From: JBNKLG01 sp050292235
GTDB lineage: Bacteria; Pseudomonadota; Gammaproteobacteria; Chromatiales; Chromatiaceae
DNA: 64,000 bases
Direction of reading: 5' to 3'
Assembly (NCBI GenBank): GCA_050292235.1
Contig: JBNKLG010000002.1
Span: 1 to 64,000 of the forward strand
Shown: piece by piece, positions 17,712 through 25,194 of the stretch
Position numbering within the stretch: position 1 is the first letter of the stretch
Layout of the letters: each line of letters opens with the position of its first letter
Program-made: the position numbers and the translations under genes
Notes under the pieces: generated by a model
Told to the model about the DNA's origin: nothing
What the model saw: only the letters and a program-made list of their open reading frames with translations
Databases searched by the model: none

Positions 17712-18776
17712 TTATTCATGACGGCGCAATGCCCAGCCACTGATCATGGCCATCGCCATCACGGGCAGTATGCTGGCCAAAAATGGGCTGAAATCATAGA
17801 CCATAGCCATATAGGAGACCGCCTTGTTGGTCATAAAAAAGCCCAGGCCGATGAGTGCACCGACAAACAGACGCCAGCCAATCCCTGCACTGCGGAGACT
17901 GCCAAACAGCAAAGGCGCAGAAATGAAAAGCATCACCAGGGCCACCAGTGGGCGCATCATCCGACCCCAGAAGATGACCTCATACTGCTGCGGCTCCTGA
18001 CCGTTCTCACGCAAAAAGTCGATATAACGATAGAGCGACCAGATGGGCAGCATATCCGGCTTCACCAGCACCAAATCCAGTAAGGCAGGATCCAGCATAT
18101 CCAGCCCCTGACTCTGCTCGATCTGGGTTACGCTGGTTCCCGAAATCGACAGATGGGTCTGTCGCACCGAGTTCAACTGCCAGCGCCCTTCCTGATAAGA
18201 GGCCCGCTCGGCATGGACTGCACGAGACAATTCCCCACTGGTATCAAAAATATAGAGATAAAGCCCGGCCAGTTGATTACCCGGCATGATCTGGCGGATA
18301 TTGACGAAATTGCCCCCATCACGGGCCCAAAAGCCGTACTGGCTGCGCATGGTCTCTTTCTCGGATTTGAGCGCACCGCGCATCTGATAGGCGTGTTGTT
18401 GGCTGGCTGGTGCCACCCACTCTCCCACCACCACTGCCACCAGCATCAGACCCAAACCGGCCCGCATCATGGATCGAATGATCCGACCCTGGGCAATACC
18501 CGCCGCACGCATCGCCACCAGCTCCGAATGAATCGCCAAACTGCCGAGACCAGCTAGACTCCCCAACAACAGGGCTACGGGGAAAAGCTGATAGGCACTG
18601 GAGGGCAGCATCATAATGACATAAAGCAAAGCCGCCCCGGTGTCATACTGCCCCTTGCCCACTGACTCCAGCTCTTCAAACAAAAGGGCAGCCCCCACCA
18701 GAGTCATGAGAATAACCAGGATAGCTAAGCTCCCCAGCAACAGGCGCCAACCGATATAACGGTCGAGAATCTTCAC
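17712..18776 (-). CDS. lptG: LPS export permease LptG
   Basis: A 354-residue inner-membrane permease with three N-terminal and three C-terminal helices around a periplasmic beta-jellyroll, as in LptG. With LptF and the LptB ATPase it lifts lipopolysaccharide out of the inner membrane. I take the GTG at 18776 as the start, because it overlaps the lptF stop as GTGA and gives the usual opening VKILDRYIGW; a longer frame begins at 18812 inside lptF. Key features are the LRAAGI-like coupling segment (VAMRAAGIAQGRI) and the conserved C-terminal helices. Confidence 0.93.
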   Translation of the reverse strand: MKILDRYIGWRLLLGSLAILVILMTLVGAALLFEELESVGKGQYDTGAALLYVIMMLPSSAYQLFPVALLLGSLAGLGSLAIHSELVAMRAAGIAQGRIIRSMMRAGLGLMLVAVVVGEWVAPASQQHAYQMRGALKSEKETMRSQYGFWARDGGNFVNIRQIMPGNQLAGLYLYIFDTSGELSRAVHAERASYQEGRWQLNSVRQTHLSISGTSVTQIEQSQGLDMLDPALLDLVLVKPDMLPIWSLYRYIDFLRENGQEPQQYEVIFWGRMMRPLVALVMLFISAPLLFGSLRSAGIGWRLFVGALIGLGFFMTNKAVSYMAMVYDFSPFLASILPVMAMAMISGWALRRHE

Positions 18777-19909
18777 CGCCGCCACCTGAGCAAAGCACAG
18801 GCCCGACGCCATTTCTCAGCAAACCAGAGGCTATCCAGCATCAAAAGCCCCGCGGCCATCAACAACATCAACAAATGCACCCACCAGCGCCCTATCCATG
18901 GCGGCGTGATACCTTTATTCATCCAGGCACCGGAAAGGGCCTGCAGATTGGTGAAGAAAAAATAGATCAGTAGGGCCAACACCAGCTTGCCTGCCATTCC
19001 CTGACGGGGTCGGCTATGACTCAACGGCAGGGTCAGCAGGGCAAAAACGGGTACCGCCAACACCACAGAAAGACGGGACTGGAACTCCACCCGACTGTCC
19101 AAATCGGTGGATGCCCAGATCTCAGCCGTCGAACGACTTCTGGGTTTGATACTCTGCTCCTTCTCCTCTGATTTGGCGATCCGAATACCATACTTGCCAA
19201 AATGGGTGATGCGATAGGCCAATTCCCCAGGTTCGCCGTCATAGCGAACCCCCCGCTCCAGCACCAGAAAGGTATCGCCCGTCTTGGCATCCCGATATCG
19301 ATAGCCCTCATCCGCCCGAACAATCCCCAAGCGATTTTGCTGCCGATGCTGGACAAAGATATTGAATAATCGAGTGTTATCCTTGCTCAAACGTTCGACA
19401 TAAACCACCAGCCCTCCCTCGCCAGCCTCGATAAACTTCCCTGGTGTCAGGCCCACAATGGCCATGTCCCCGCTTTTTTGCTGATCCTTGTAATGTTGCA
19501 GCATTTGATAGGTCCAGGGTTTGGCCAAGAACACCAGCCCCAGCGCCAACAGCATGACCGGAACCACCGCCCAGACATAGGCGCGGAAGATCCGGCCCCG
19601 ACTCACGCCACTGGAAAAGAGCGCACTCATCTCGTTATCGCGATACATCCGGCTCAATACCATGAGCACACCAAAGAAAAAGGCCGGAGCAATCAGGGTG
19701 CCCAGCTCTTTCAGCAGCTCCAGCCCCAACATGACGAAAATCACCCGATGATCGATCACACCGGCAACACCGAGCTTAAGTAACTGAATGAAATTATTGA
19801 CCAACACCACCAACACCAGCACGGCCAGAATAGCCAGCATGGTCTTGAGAATTTCAGTCATCAGATAGCGGTCGAGTACGGCCAGCACGTCACACTCACA
19901 GGATGGCAA
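18773..19909 (-). CDS. lptF: LPS export permease LptF
   Basis: A 378-residue permease with six membrane helices and a central periplasmic domain, partner of LptG in the LptB2FG exporter. The coupling helix region (MSALFSSGVSRGRI) and the mature fold match the family. The first seven residues (MPSCECD) are atypical, and translation may instead begin at a GTG near 19888, giving VLAVLDRYLMTEIL. The gene is immediately upstream of lptG and coupled to it by a 4-base overlap. pepA, often divergent from lptFG, is not present here. Confidence 0.93.
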   Translation of the reverse strand: MPSCECDVLAVLDRYLMTEILKTMLAILAVLVLVVLVNNFIQLLKLGVAGVIDHRVIFVMLGLELLKELGTLIAPAFFFGVLMVLSRMYRDNEMSALFSSGVSRGRIFRAYVWAVVPVMLLALGLVFLAKPWTYQMLQHYKDQQKSGDMAIVGLTPGKFIEAGEGGLVVYVERLSKDNTRLFNIFVQHRQQNRLGIVRADEGYRYRDAKTGDTFLVLERGVRYDGEPGELAYRITHFGKYGIRIAKSEEKEQSIKPRSRSTAEIWASTDLDSRVEFQSRLSVVLAVPVFALLTLPLSHSRPRQGMAGKLVLALLIYFFFTNLQALSGAWMNKGITPPWIGRWWVHLLMLLMAAGLLMLDSLWFAEKWRRACALLRWRR

Positions 19910-20025
19910 GAGCCAGCATCATACCTTAGCTGGCGATCATTGACCCCAGGCTCAGAAAACCAAGCACATGGTGTGACACCCTCAAAACCAGTCCGCCACG
20001 AGAGGAAGTACCAAGAGTTTATGGG

Positions 20026-20556
20026 TCAATAACCGTTAGGGCGACCAACATTATCGGCAAACTGACCGCTGTAGTTTCCCGGCGGGTCGTAGTGGCAGAC
20101 CCAGACATTGGGAATGCGGGTATTGCAGCCGTTTTTTTGGCCGCAACCAAGCTCTCTGGTGCTCTTCCAGACGATCTGGGTGAAATGGCCGGTTTTGGCG
20201 CTAAAGCCAGGCTTGGCGTAATCGTAACTGGGTTCTTCCTCGTACCAGAGTTTGACTATGAAGAGCGGTGATCTGTTAGAGGAGACCCAGGCCAGGTTTT
20301 CTCCATAATGGGTATCTGAATGACCACTTGGGCAAGAGTCTGCCACGGCCTGGGCACTTGCAGCCAAATCCTCAGACCAGACCAGGGGTGCCATGCCATG
20401 GCGAACCCTGACAGTATTATGGGCTGCCAGCCATTGCTGTCGGTCATCTACCGCCGGTGCTCTACCTGGCTGACTGGTACAGGCATAGAGCGGCAAAGAT
20501 GCCAGAAGCAATTTGAATAAGGTTTTTAACCGCTGACTGTCCAAGCAGATATCCAT
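20026..20556 (-). CDS. CAP/SCP-domain lipoprotein
   Basis: A 176-residue protein with a lipoprotein signal (hydrophobic stretch to LYAC, lipid-modified Cys near residue 26) and a full CAP (SCP/PR-1-like) domain. Family motifs are present: HNTVRVRHG, SGHSDTHYGENLAW, GHFTQIVWKST and VCHYDPPGNYSGQF, which supply the His/Glu cavity residues and one disulfide pair. It is probably anchored in the outer membrane. CAP proteins bind lipids or sterols or act in extracellular defence; the bacterial role is unclear. It stands alone. Confidence 0.85.
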   Translation of the reverse strand: MDICLDSQRLKTLFKLLLASLPLYACTSQPGRAPAVDDRQQWLAAHNTVRVRHGMAPLVWSEDLAASAQAVADSCPSGHSDTHYGENLAWVSSNRSPLFIVKLWYEEEPSYDYAKPGFSAKTGHFTQIVWKSTRELGCGQKNGCNTRIPNVWVCHYDPPGNYSGQFADNVGRPNGY

Positions 20557-20734
20557 TCAATCCTACAAACCCATAATTCTTGGTAAGCCTGATAAGGCAG
20601 TTTCTGTATCATAGATCACAGAAAATCTATCAGCAAAACCGTACAATTTATGCTAATTTTTCCTATTTTATTACAATTATTACTCGTGGTGGAGTTTTAC
20701 CAGAAAGTTAACATCAAGGACTATAGGGGGTATT

Positions 20735-21409
20735 ATGCGTCATCAAAAATCAATCTTTATTTCTGCAAGCATTATCGCTTTACTGGCAGGTTGCAGCTCA
20801 CCAAAAGATGCCAGTAAAGATAACTTTAAAAAAGTCATTAATAACTATCTAGAGAAAAGCTGCGTCAAGATATCCCCCCGGAAAAACGGTTTCCCCGTCA
20901 CCATCAAATTACGGCCAGAGGATACGAAGTGGGCAATCAAAGAAAATGCCGATAATATCCGTCAATACGAGGCATTGGTTAGTGTCGGCGTACTTGAGCT
21001 CAAAGAGGGTACTGCTCAGGAGCCAAAAAACATGTTTAGCACTGACAAGATAACGGTCAAAACAAAAACATACTCCCTTACCAAGAAGGGCAAAGACGCC
21101 TTTTTTGACCACTCAAAAGAGAGTTCTTTAGACAGTTCGTTTGCCGGTTTTCGCCGAGGATTCTGCGTGGCAACCTATGAGGTCAATGAGGTAACTAATT
21201 TTTCTGAGCCATCACAGGCCATGGGATATACGATCTCAAATGTCAACTACTCATATTCGCCAAGAGATATCAAAGACTGGGCAACCCAGGAGAGTATTCA
21301 ACAGGCCTTTCCTCGGTTGGCTAAAGAATTAGCGGAGAACCAGAAAAGGACCGCCACGCTCGTCCTCATGAGTGATGGCTGGATTCACGAAAAAGAGATG
21401 AAAAATTAA
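20735..21409 (+). CDS. Hypothetical lipoprotein
   Basis: A 224-residue protein with a short signal peptide and a good lipobox (LLAGC, Cys near residue 20). The mature part has only two further cysteines (C39 in EKSCVK and one in RGFCVATYEV), compatible with one disulfide. No known domain was recognised. The gene is AT-richer than its neighbours. The start is supported by a GGGGG-type ribosome site and the exact lipoprotein signal. Confidence 0.7.
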   Translation: MRHQKSIFISASIIALLAGCSSPKDASKDNFKKVINNYLEKSCVKISPRKNGFPVTIKLRPEDTKWAIKENADNIRQYEALVSVGVLELKEGTAQEPKNMFSTDKITVKTKTYSLTKKGKDAFFDHSKESSLDSSFAGFRRGFCVATYEVNEVTNFSEPSQAMGYTISNVNYSYSPRDIKDWATQESIQQAFPRLAKELAENQKRTATLVLMSDGWIHEKEMKN

Positions 21410-21486
21410 AACACTCGCCTGAATGATTGTCTGGCCCGGTAGCAGGCAAACCCAAGCCTCCTGCCCTGACTGAACTCTATAACAAA

Positions 21487-21556
21487 AGGGCATCGTAAAG
21501 ACTCCGCTGGCGTAGATTTACCCTAATCTATCCTATGCTGCGTCGCACGATGCCCT
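21487..21556. repeat. 70-bp nested palindrome
   Basis: AGGGCATCGT (21487-21496) is the perfect reverse complement of 21547-21556. Inside it a second hairpin forms between TAGATT (21513-21518) and AATCTA (21525-21530) with a 6-base loop, and GCGTAG/CTATGC can extend it. It lies between the hypothetical lipoprotein and the DUF2157 gene. It could be a MITE-like or REP-type repeat or a structured terminator. The ends do not match integron attC sites. Confidence 0.45.
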
Positions 21557-21657
21557 AATTCATTCAGCAGATCCAGTATTACCCCCTCCACCCCGCCAAC
21601 TTCGGCTACTATGTACAGGTCTGTCTCATACCACTGGAGCTTTTGCGACGCACTGCC

Positions 21658-22941
21658 ATGAATCACAAACATCATCGCTGGTTGGCAAAACAGATTCCGC
21701 TCTGGGTCAAAGATGGCTTGATCGAGCCAAAACAGGCCACCAATATTCAGACACGATATCCAATTGATGATGGACTTAGCCTCGGCAAGCTACTGATCAG
21801 CGCCGCAGGCGCCATCATGATCGGATTAGGGATCATTCTGCTGTTTGCCTATAACTGGGCAGAGATGTCCAAATCGCTCAAACTTGGGGTTGTTTTTGGT
21901 TTTTTTGCGACAGCCCATATCGCTGGATTTCTGGCCGGGGACAAGCGGCAGATCTTATCCGAAAGCTTTTTCAGCCTCGGTACCATGCTGATGGGCGCGG
22001 CCATCTTTTTGGTCGGGCAGATTTACCATCTCGACAGCCACTATCCCGACGCTTTTTTGCTTTGGTCACTGGGGGCGCTGACGCTTGCCTGGGCCCGGCC
22101 TTCTCTCACCCAGGCCTTTATGGCGCTCATTCTGATCCTGAGCTGGCATATGCTGGAGGTATTCGATTTTGATGCAGCCACCCCCTGGGCCCTGCCACTG
22201 GTGCTTTTTGGCGTGTTTCCACTGGTTTGGCGGCTGCACTCTCCGGTATTGGCCCGATTCAGTGCAGCAACGCTGTTGATCTCCCTCGGTTTGGTGATGC
22301 TGCCCCAGTATCACAAGCTGGCACCCATCACCTTGCTAATGACCTCAGCTGCGCTGCTCTTTGTGAAGATGCGTGTCCAGAATAGTCTCAATCCTGCTTT
22401 TCAGAGCATTGCCCAGCAGATTGCCAAGCCCGCGGGCCTGGTCTTTATCCTAATGCTGTTTTTGCTCAGTTTTGGCCGATTGGTCGATGACCTGATTCGC
22501 CTTGGCGCTACTCAACCCCTGGGAAATCCCTATTTCCTCACCGCCCTTCTCTTCAGTCAAACAGCCTTTCTTTGGCTACTGATCAAAGGCAAACCGAATC
22601 TGGGGATTGTACTGGTCGAAGCCGTCATTTTGACTGCCTTACCACCAGTGGTGACACCTTCTCTGGTTGGAGAAGGCTACTACGGTTTGATGGTGATCAA
22701 CTTCAACCTCCTGCTGTTGGGTATCAGTGTTTTTCTCATGGTGGATGGTGCCCGTCAGGTAGACCGCTGGCGCATGGTATCCGGGGCATTGGTCTTTGCC
22801 GCGCTGGCCATGGCCCGATATGTAGATCTGTTTGAAAGCCTCATCAGCCGTGCTCTGGTGTTTTTGATCGTTGGTGTCTCTCTCTTTGCTATGGCCAATC
22901 TCTATCAGCGCCACAAAAAACCTGAGGAGGTTGAGCCATGA
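21658..22941 (+). CDS. DUF2157 membrane protein
   Basis: A 427-residue protein. The N-terminal 60 residues form the cytoplasmic DUF2157 domain (HHRWLAKQIPLWVKDGLI) and the rest contains about twelve hydrophobic helices. I prefer the ATG at 21658 because the frame from 21643 adds only five residues. The family usually occurs next to a GDYXXLXY-domain protein, and that gene follows here with a 4-base overlap. Their joint function is unknown; a membrane enzyme or transporter with a soluble partner is likely. Confidence 0.85.
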   Translation: MNHKHHRWLAKQIPLWVKDGLIEPKQATNIQTRYPIDDGLSLGKLLISAAGAIMIGLGIILLFAYNWAEMSKSLKLGVVFGFFATAHIAGFLAGDKRQILSESFFSLGTMLMGAAIFLVGQIYHLDSHYPDAFLLWSLGALTLAWARPSLTQAFMALILILSWHMLEVFDFDAATPWALPLVLFGVFPLVWRLHSPVLARFSAATLLISLGLVMLPQYHKLAPITLLMTSAALLFVKMRVQNSLNPAFQSIAQQIAKPAGLVFILMLFLLSFGRLVDDLIRLGATQPLGNPYFLTALLFSQTAFLWLLIKGKPNLGIVLVEAVILTALPPVVTPSLVGEGYYGLMVINFNLLLLGISVFLMVDGARQVDRWRMVSGALVFAALAMARYVDLFESLISRALVFLIVGVSLFAMANLYQRHKKPEEVEP

Positions 22942-23963
22942 AGCGCCTCCTTTTAATCGCCGCCATCGCTTTTCAGATTTTGTCTGTAGCTGCTATCGCC
23001 CTCTCCCGCGAGTGGATTCTCATCAATGGCCAGACGTTGACCTTTCAGACCGCCCCCATCGACCCCCGTGACCTCTTTCGCGGTGACTATGTACACCTGA
23101 ACTATCTCTTTTCCAGTGTCTCCCTACCCATGTTGGATGAAAGGATTGTGGCCAAAGGGCTCAAAGAGGGTGCCAAGGTCTATCTCGGCCTGGAAACCGG
23201 ACCGAATGGCATCTCCCGAGGCACCCGTCTCTCCCTGACCCCGCCCAGCCAAGGCCCCTATCTGGCCGGGCGAACGACCCGTATCTGGCCCTATCGGAAT
23301 TACCAGCACCAACCCCACGACGACAACACCCGGGAACGCCTTGCCCGAACGCCCGTCGAGGTGAAATACGGCATCGAGCAATATTATGTGGAACAGGGGC
23401 AAGGCAAGGAGATGGAGAAGATTCGCGGCTCACGCACCGGTTTCCAGCTACCCATGCTGATTCATGCTGCAGTATCCGATGGCGGCACAGCAGTGATCCA
23501 GTCGTTCAGCTGGGCCAAGATCGCCACCAAGACCGAAGTGCTGCGCTCGCCAGAACGCAATGCCAAACCCGAGGCCGCCAGTGCCATCATGCGCTTTACG
23601 TTGAAAAATGTGTCGGACACCCCCATCAGCCTGCCCTGGCGGAGCAATGACTGCGCCTTTGCGCTGCAACCTACCAAGCCAATGCCTGAGACTCTAGAGC
23701 GCCTGGGGTTTGATCGCCCTGGTTGTGCCAACGCCAGGAAGGAAACCCGCACCTTAGCACCCGATCAGGCCATCAGTATCGATTTCGATCTCAACCAGCC
23801 CCAATGGGTTGTCCGATTCCCCAAAGAGGCCGACAAACCCACTCCGCTGGGCAAATTGCCTTGGGAATATCGCTTCCGCATCGTCTATTGGGATAAGGCC
23901 GTTGAGGGTGTATCGGGCAGTATCATCTCCCGAGCCTTTCATGGGCGGGGGAATGTGGATTAG
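22938..23963 (+). CDS. GDYXXLXY-domain protein
   Basis: A 341-residue protein with an N-terminal membrane helix or signal (about residues 3-22) and the defining sequence DLFRGDYVHLNY near residues 44-55. The remainder is a predicted beta-rich extracytoplasmic domain with two cysteines (C237, C254 approximately). It is translationally coupled to the DUF2157 gene by an ATGA overlap, the standard pairing for this family. The second half (DVS..PISLPW region) is longer than in the short family members. Confidence 0.85.
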   Translation: MKRLLLIAAIAFQILSVAAIALSREWILINGQTLTFQTAPIDPRDLFRGDYVHLNYLFSSVSLPMLDERIVAKGLKEGAKVYLGLETGPNGISRGTRLSLTPPSQGPYLAGRTTRIWPYRNYQHQPHDDNTRERLARTPVEVKYGIEQYYVEQGQGKEMEKIRGSRTGFQLPMLIHAAVSDGGTAVIQSFSWAKIATKTEVLRSPERNAKPEAASAIMRFTLKNVSDTPISLPWRSNDCAFALQPTKPMPETLERLGFDRPGCANARKETRTLAPDQAISIDFDLNQPQWVVRFPKEADKPTPLGKLPWEYRFRIVYWDKAVEGVSGSIISRAFHGRGNVD

Positions 23964-23975
23964 GCCTCAACCTTC

Positions 23976-24656
23976 ATGATCTATCTCCTCCCTGCCATCG
24001 CCCTGGTTCTGCTGATCTTCGGCCCCCAGCTCTGGGTGCGATATGTCCTCTGGCGGCATTCGACCGAACAGCCAGAGATGCCCGGCACCGGAGCAGAGCT
24101 GGCAACGCATCTGATTGAGCGATTCAAGCTGGAAGGGGTTGAGGTGATCAAAGCCGAGCCGGATAGCAATTACTATTCGCCCGATGACAGGGTCGTGGCC
24201 CTCAGTCCCGATGTATATGACGGCAAATCGGTGACGGCAGTAGCCGTTGCCGCCCATGAGGTGGGCCATGCCATTCAGTTCAGTCGGGATGAACCGATTT
24301 CAAAACTGAGAACCCAATACCTGGGCAAGGTCTACACCATTCAGCGTATCGGTTCAGGATTGCTCCTGGTTATCCCCATACTGGCTGCGATTTCCAGATC
24401 GCCCCAGGTTTCGATGCTGATGATTGCCGTTTTGCTGATCACCATGCTTTCCTCGGTGCTGATGTATGTGGCGATTCTGCCGGAAGAGTATGATGCCAGC
24501 TTCAACAAAGCGCTGCCCATTCTGAAAGAGGGCTATCTGCCCGAACGACTGATGGGATCGGCCCATAGCGTGCTCAAGGCATGCGCCCTTACCTATGTGG
24601 CCGGTGCCCTGCTCGATGTGGTGCGGTTGTGGCGCTGGATTCGGTTTCTGAAATAA
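23976..24656 (+). CDS. YugP-like zinc metallopeptidase
   Basis: A 226-residue membrane protein with an N-terminal helix, the zinc motif AAHEVGHAIQ near residues 88-97, and further hydrophobic segments in the second half. This matches the neutral zinc metallopeptidase (YugP, DUF neutral_zn_pept_2) family. The cytoplasmic or periplasmic side of the active site and its substrate are unknown. Its stop codon overlaps the start of the SMR transporter (TAATG). Confidence 0.85.
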   Translation: MIYLLPAIALVLLIFGPQLWVRYVLWRHSTEQPEMPGTGAELATHLIERFKLEGVEVIKAEPDSNYYSPDDRVVALSPDVYDGKSVTAVAVAAHEVGHAIQFSRDEPISKLRTQYLGKVYTIQRIGSGLLLVIPILAAISRSPQVSMLMIAVLLITMLSSVLMYVAILPEEYDASFNKALPILKEGYLPERLMGSAHSVLKACALTYVAGALLDVVRLWRWIRFLK

Positions 24657-24985
24657 TGAATATTCACTGGTTAGCCTTGGCAGGAGCCATTGCTTTAGAG
24701 GTTTCAGGCACCCTCTGCATGAAGCTGTCCGATGGCTTTAGCAGGCTGATTCCATCCATACTGATTTTTGTATTTTATATTGCCTCCTTTACGCTCTTGA
24801 CTCTGGCTCTGAAAAAAATCGACATCAGTATCGCCTACGCCATCTGGGCCGGAGTGGGTACAACTCTGATCGCCATCATCGGCATGGTCTATTTCAAAGA
24901 GGCGGTCACAATCTGGAAGGTTATGAGCATATTCCTCATCATTGCTGGCGTCATCGGGCTCAACCTCAGCAAGGGTGGTCATTGA
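24656..24985 (+). CDS. SMR-family small multidrug transporter
   Basis: A 109-residue protein with four membrane helices. It has the key membrane Glu in ALEVSGT (about residue 15), the YAIWAGVGT segment of helix 3, and the GVIGLNL end of helix 4. This is EmrE/SugE-type architecture for proton-coupled export of cations or guanidinium; the sequence is closer to QacE/EmrE types than to guanidinium exporters, but I cannot settle this by eye. The start ATG at 24656 overlaps the stop of the peptidase gene. Confidence 0.88.
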   Translation: MNIHWLALAGAIALEVSGTLCMKLSDGFSRLIPSILIFVFYIASFTLLTLALKKIDISIAYAIWAGVGTTLIAIIGMVYFKEAVTIWKVMSIFLIIAGVIGLNLSKGGH

Positions 24986-25194
24986 CGGGACTTTGGAGAG
25001 GATGGCACTGAGTTCCGAGATAACCCCAGCATACCGCCACCAACGGCCCCACCAGCGATGCCGGAACAAAGAGCAGCAGATTGGCGAAAAAGGGGCTTCG
25101 GGCAAGCGCCGGCAAAATGAGATCGACCTCTTTGGCCAGCGCCGCCCAGAAGGCTTTGCGTCCTTCCCAGGGGAAGGATGTCGTCCAGCTTCGC
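24986..25194 (-). other. Short intergenic stretch with a possible coding remnant
   Basis: On the minus strand one frame reads a membrane-like segment (FFANLLLFVPASLVGPLVAV) after a basic helix, without a start and immediately after the stop of the 914-residue gene. It may be the remnant of a gene for a small membrane protein at the end of the accessory operon. The evidence is weak. Confidence 0.25.

Noticed and set aside
21487..21556. Integron attC site
   Set aside because: Outer arms do not contain the GTTRRRY/RYYYAAC boxes.
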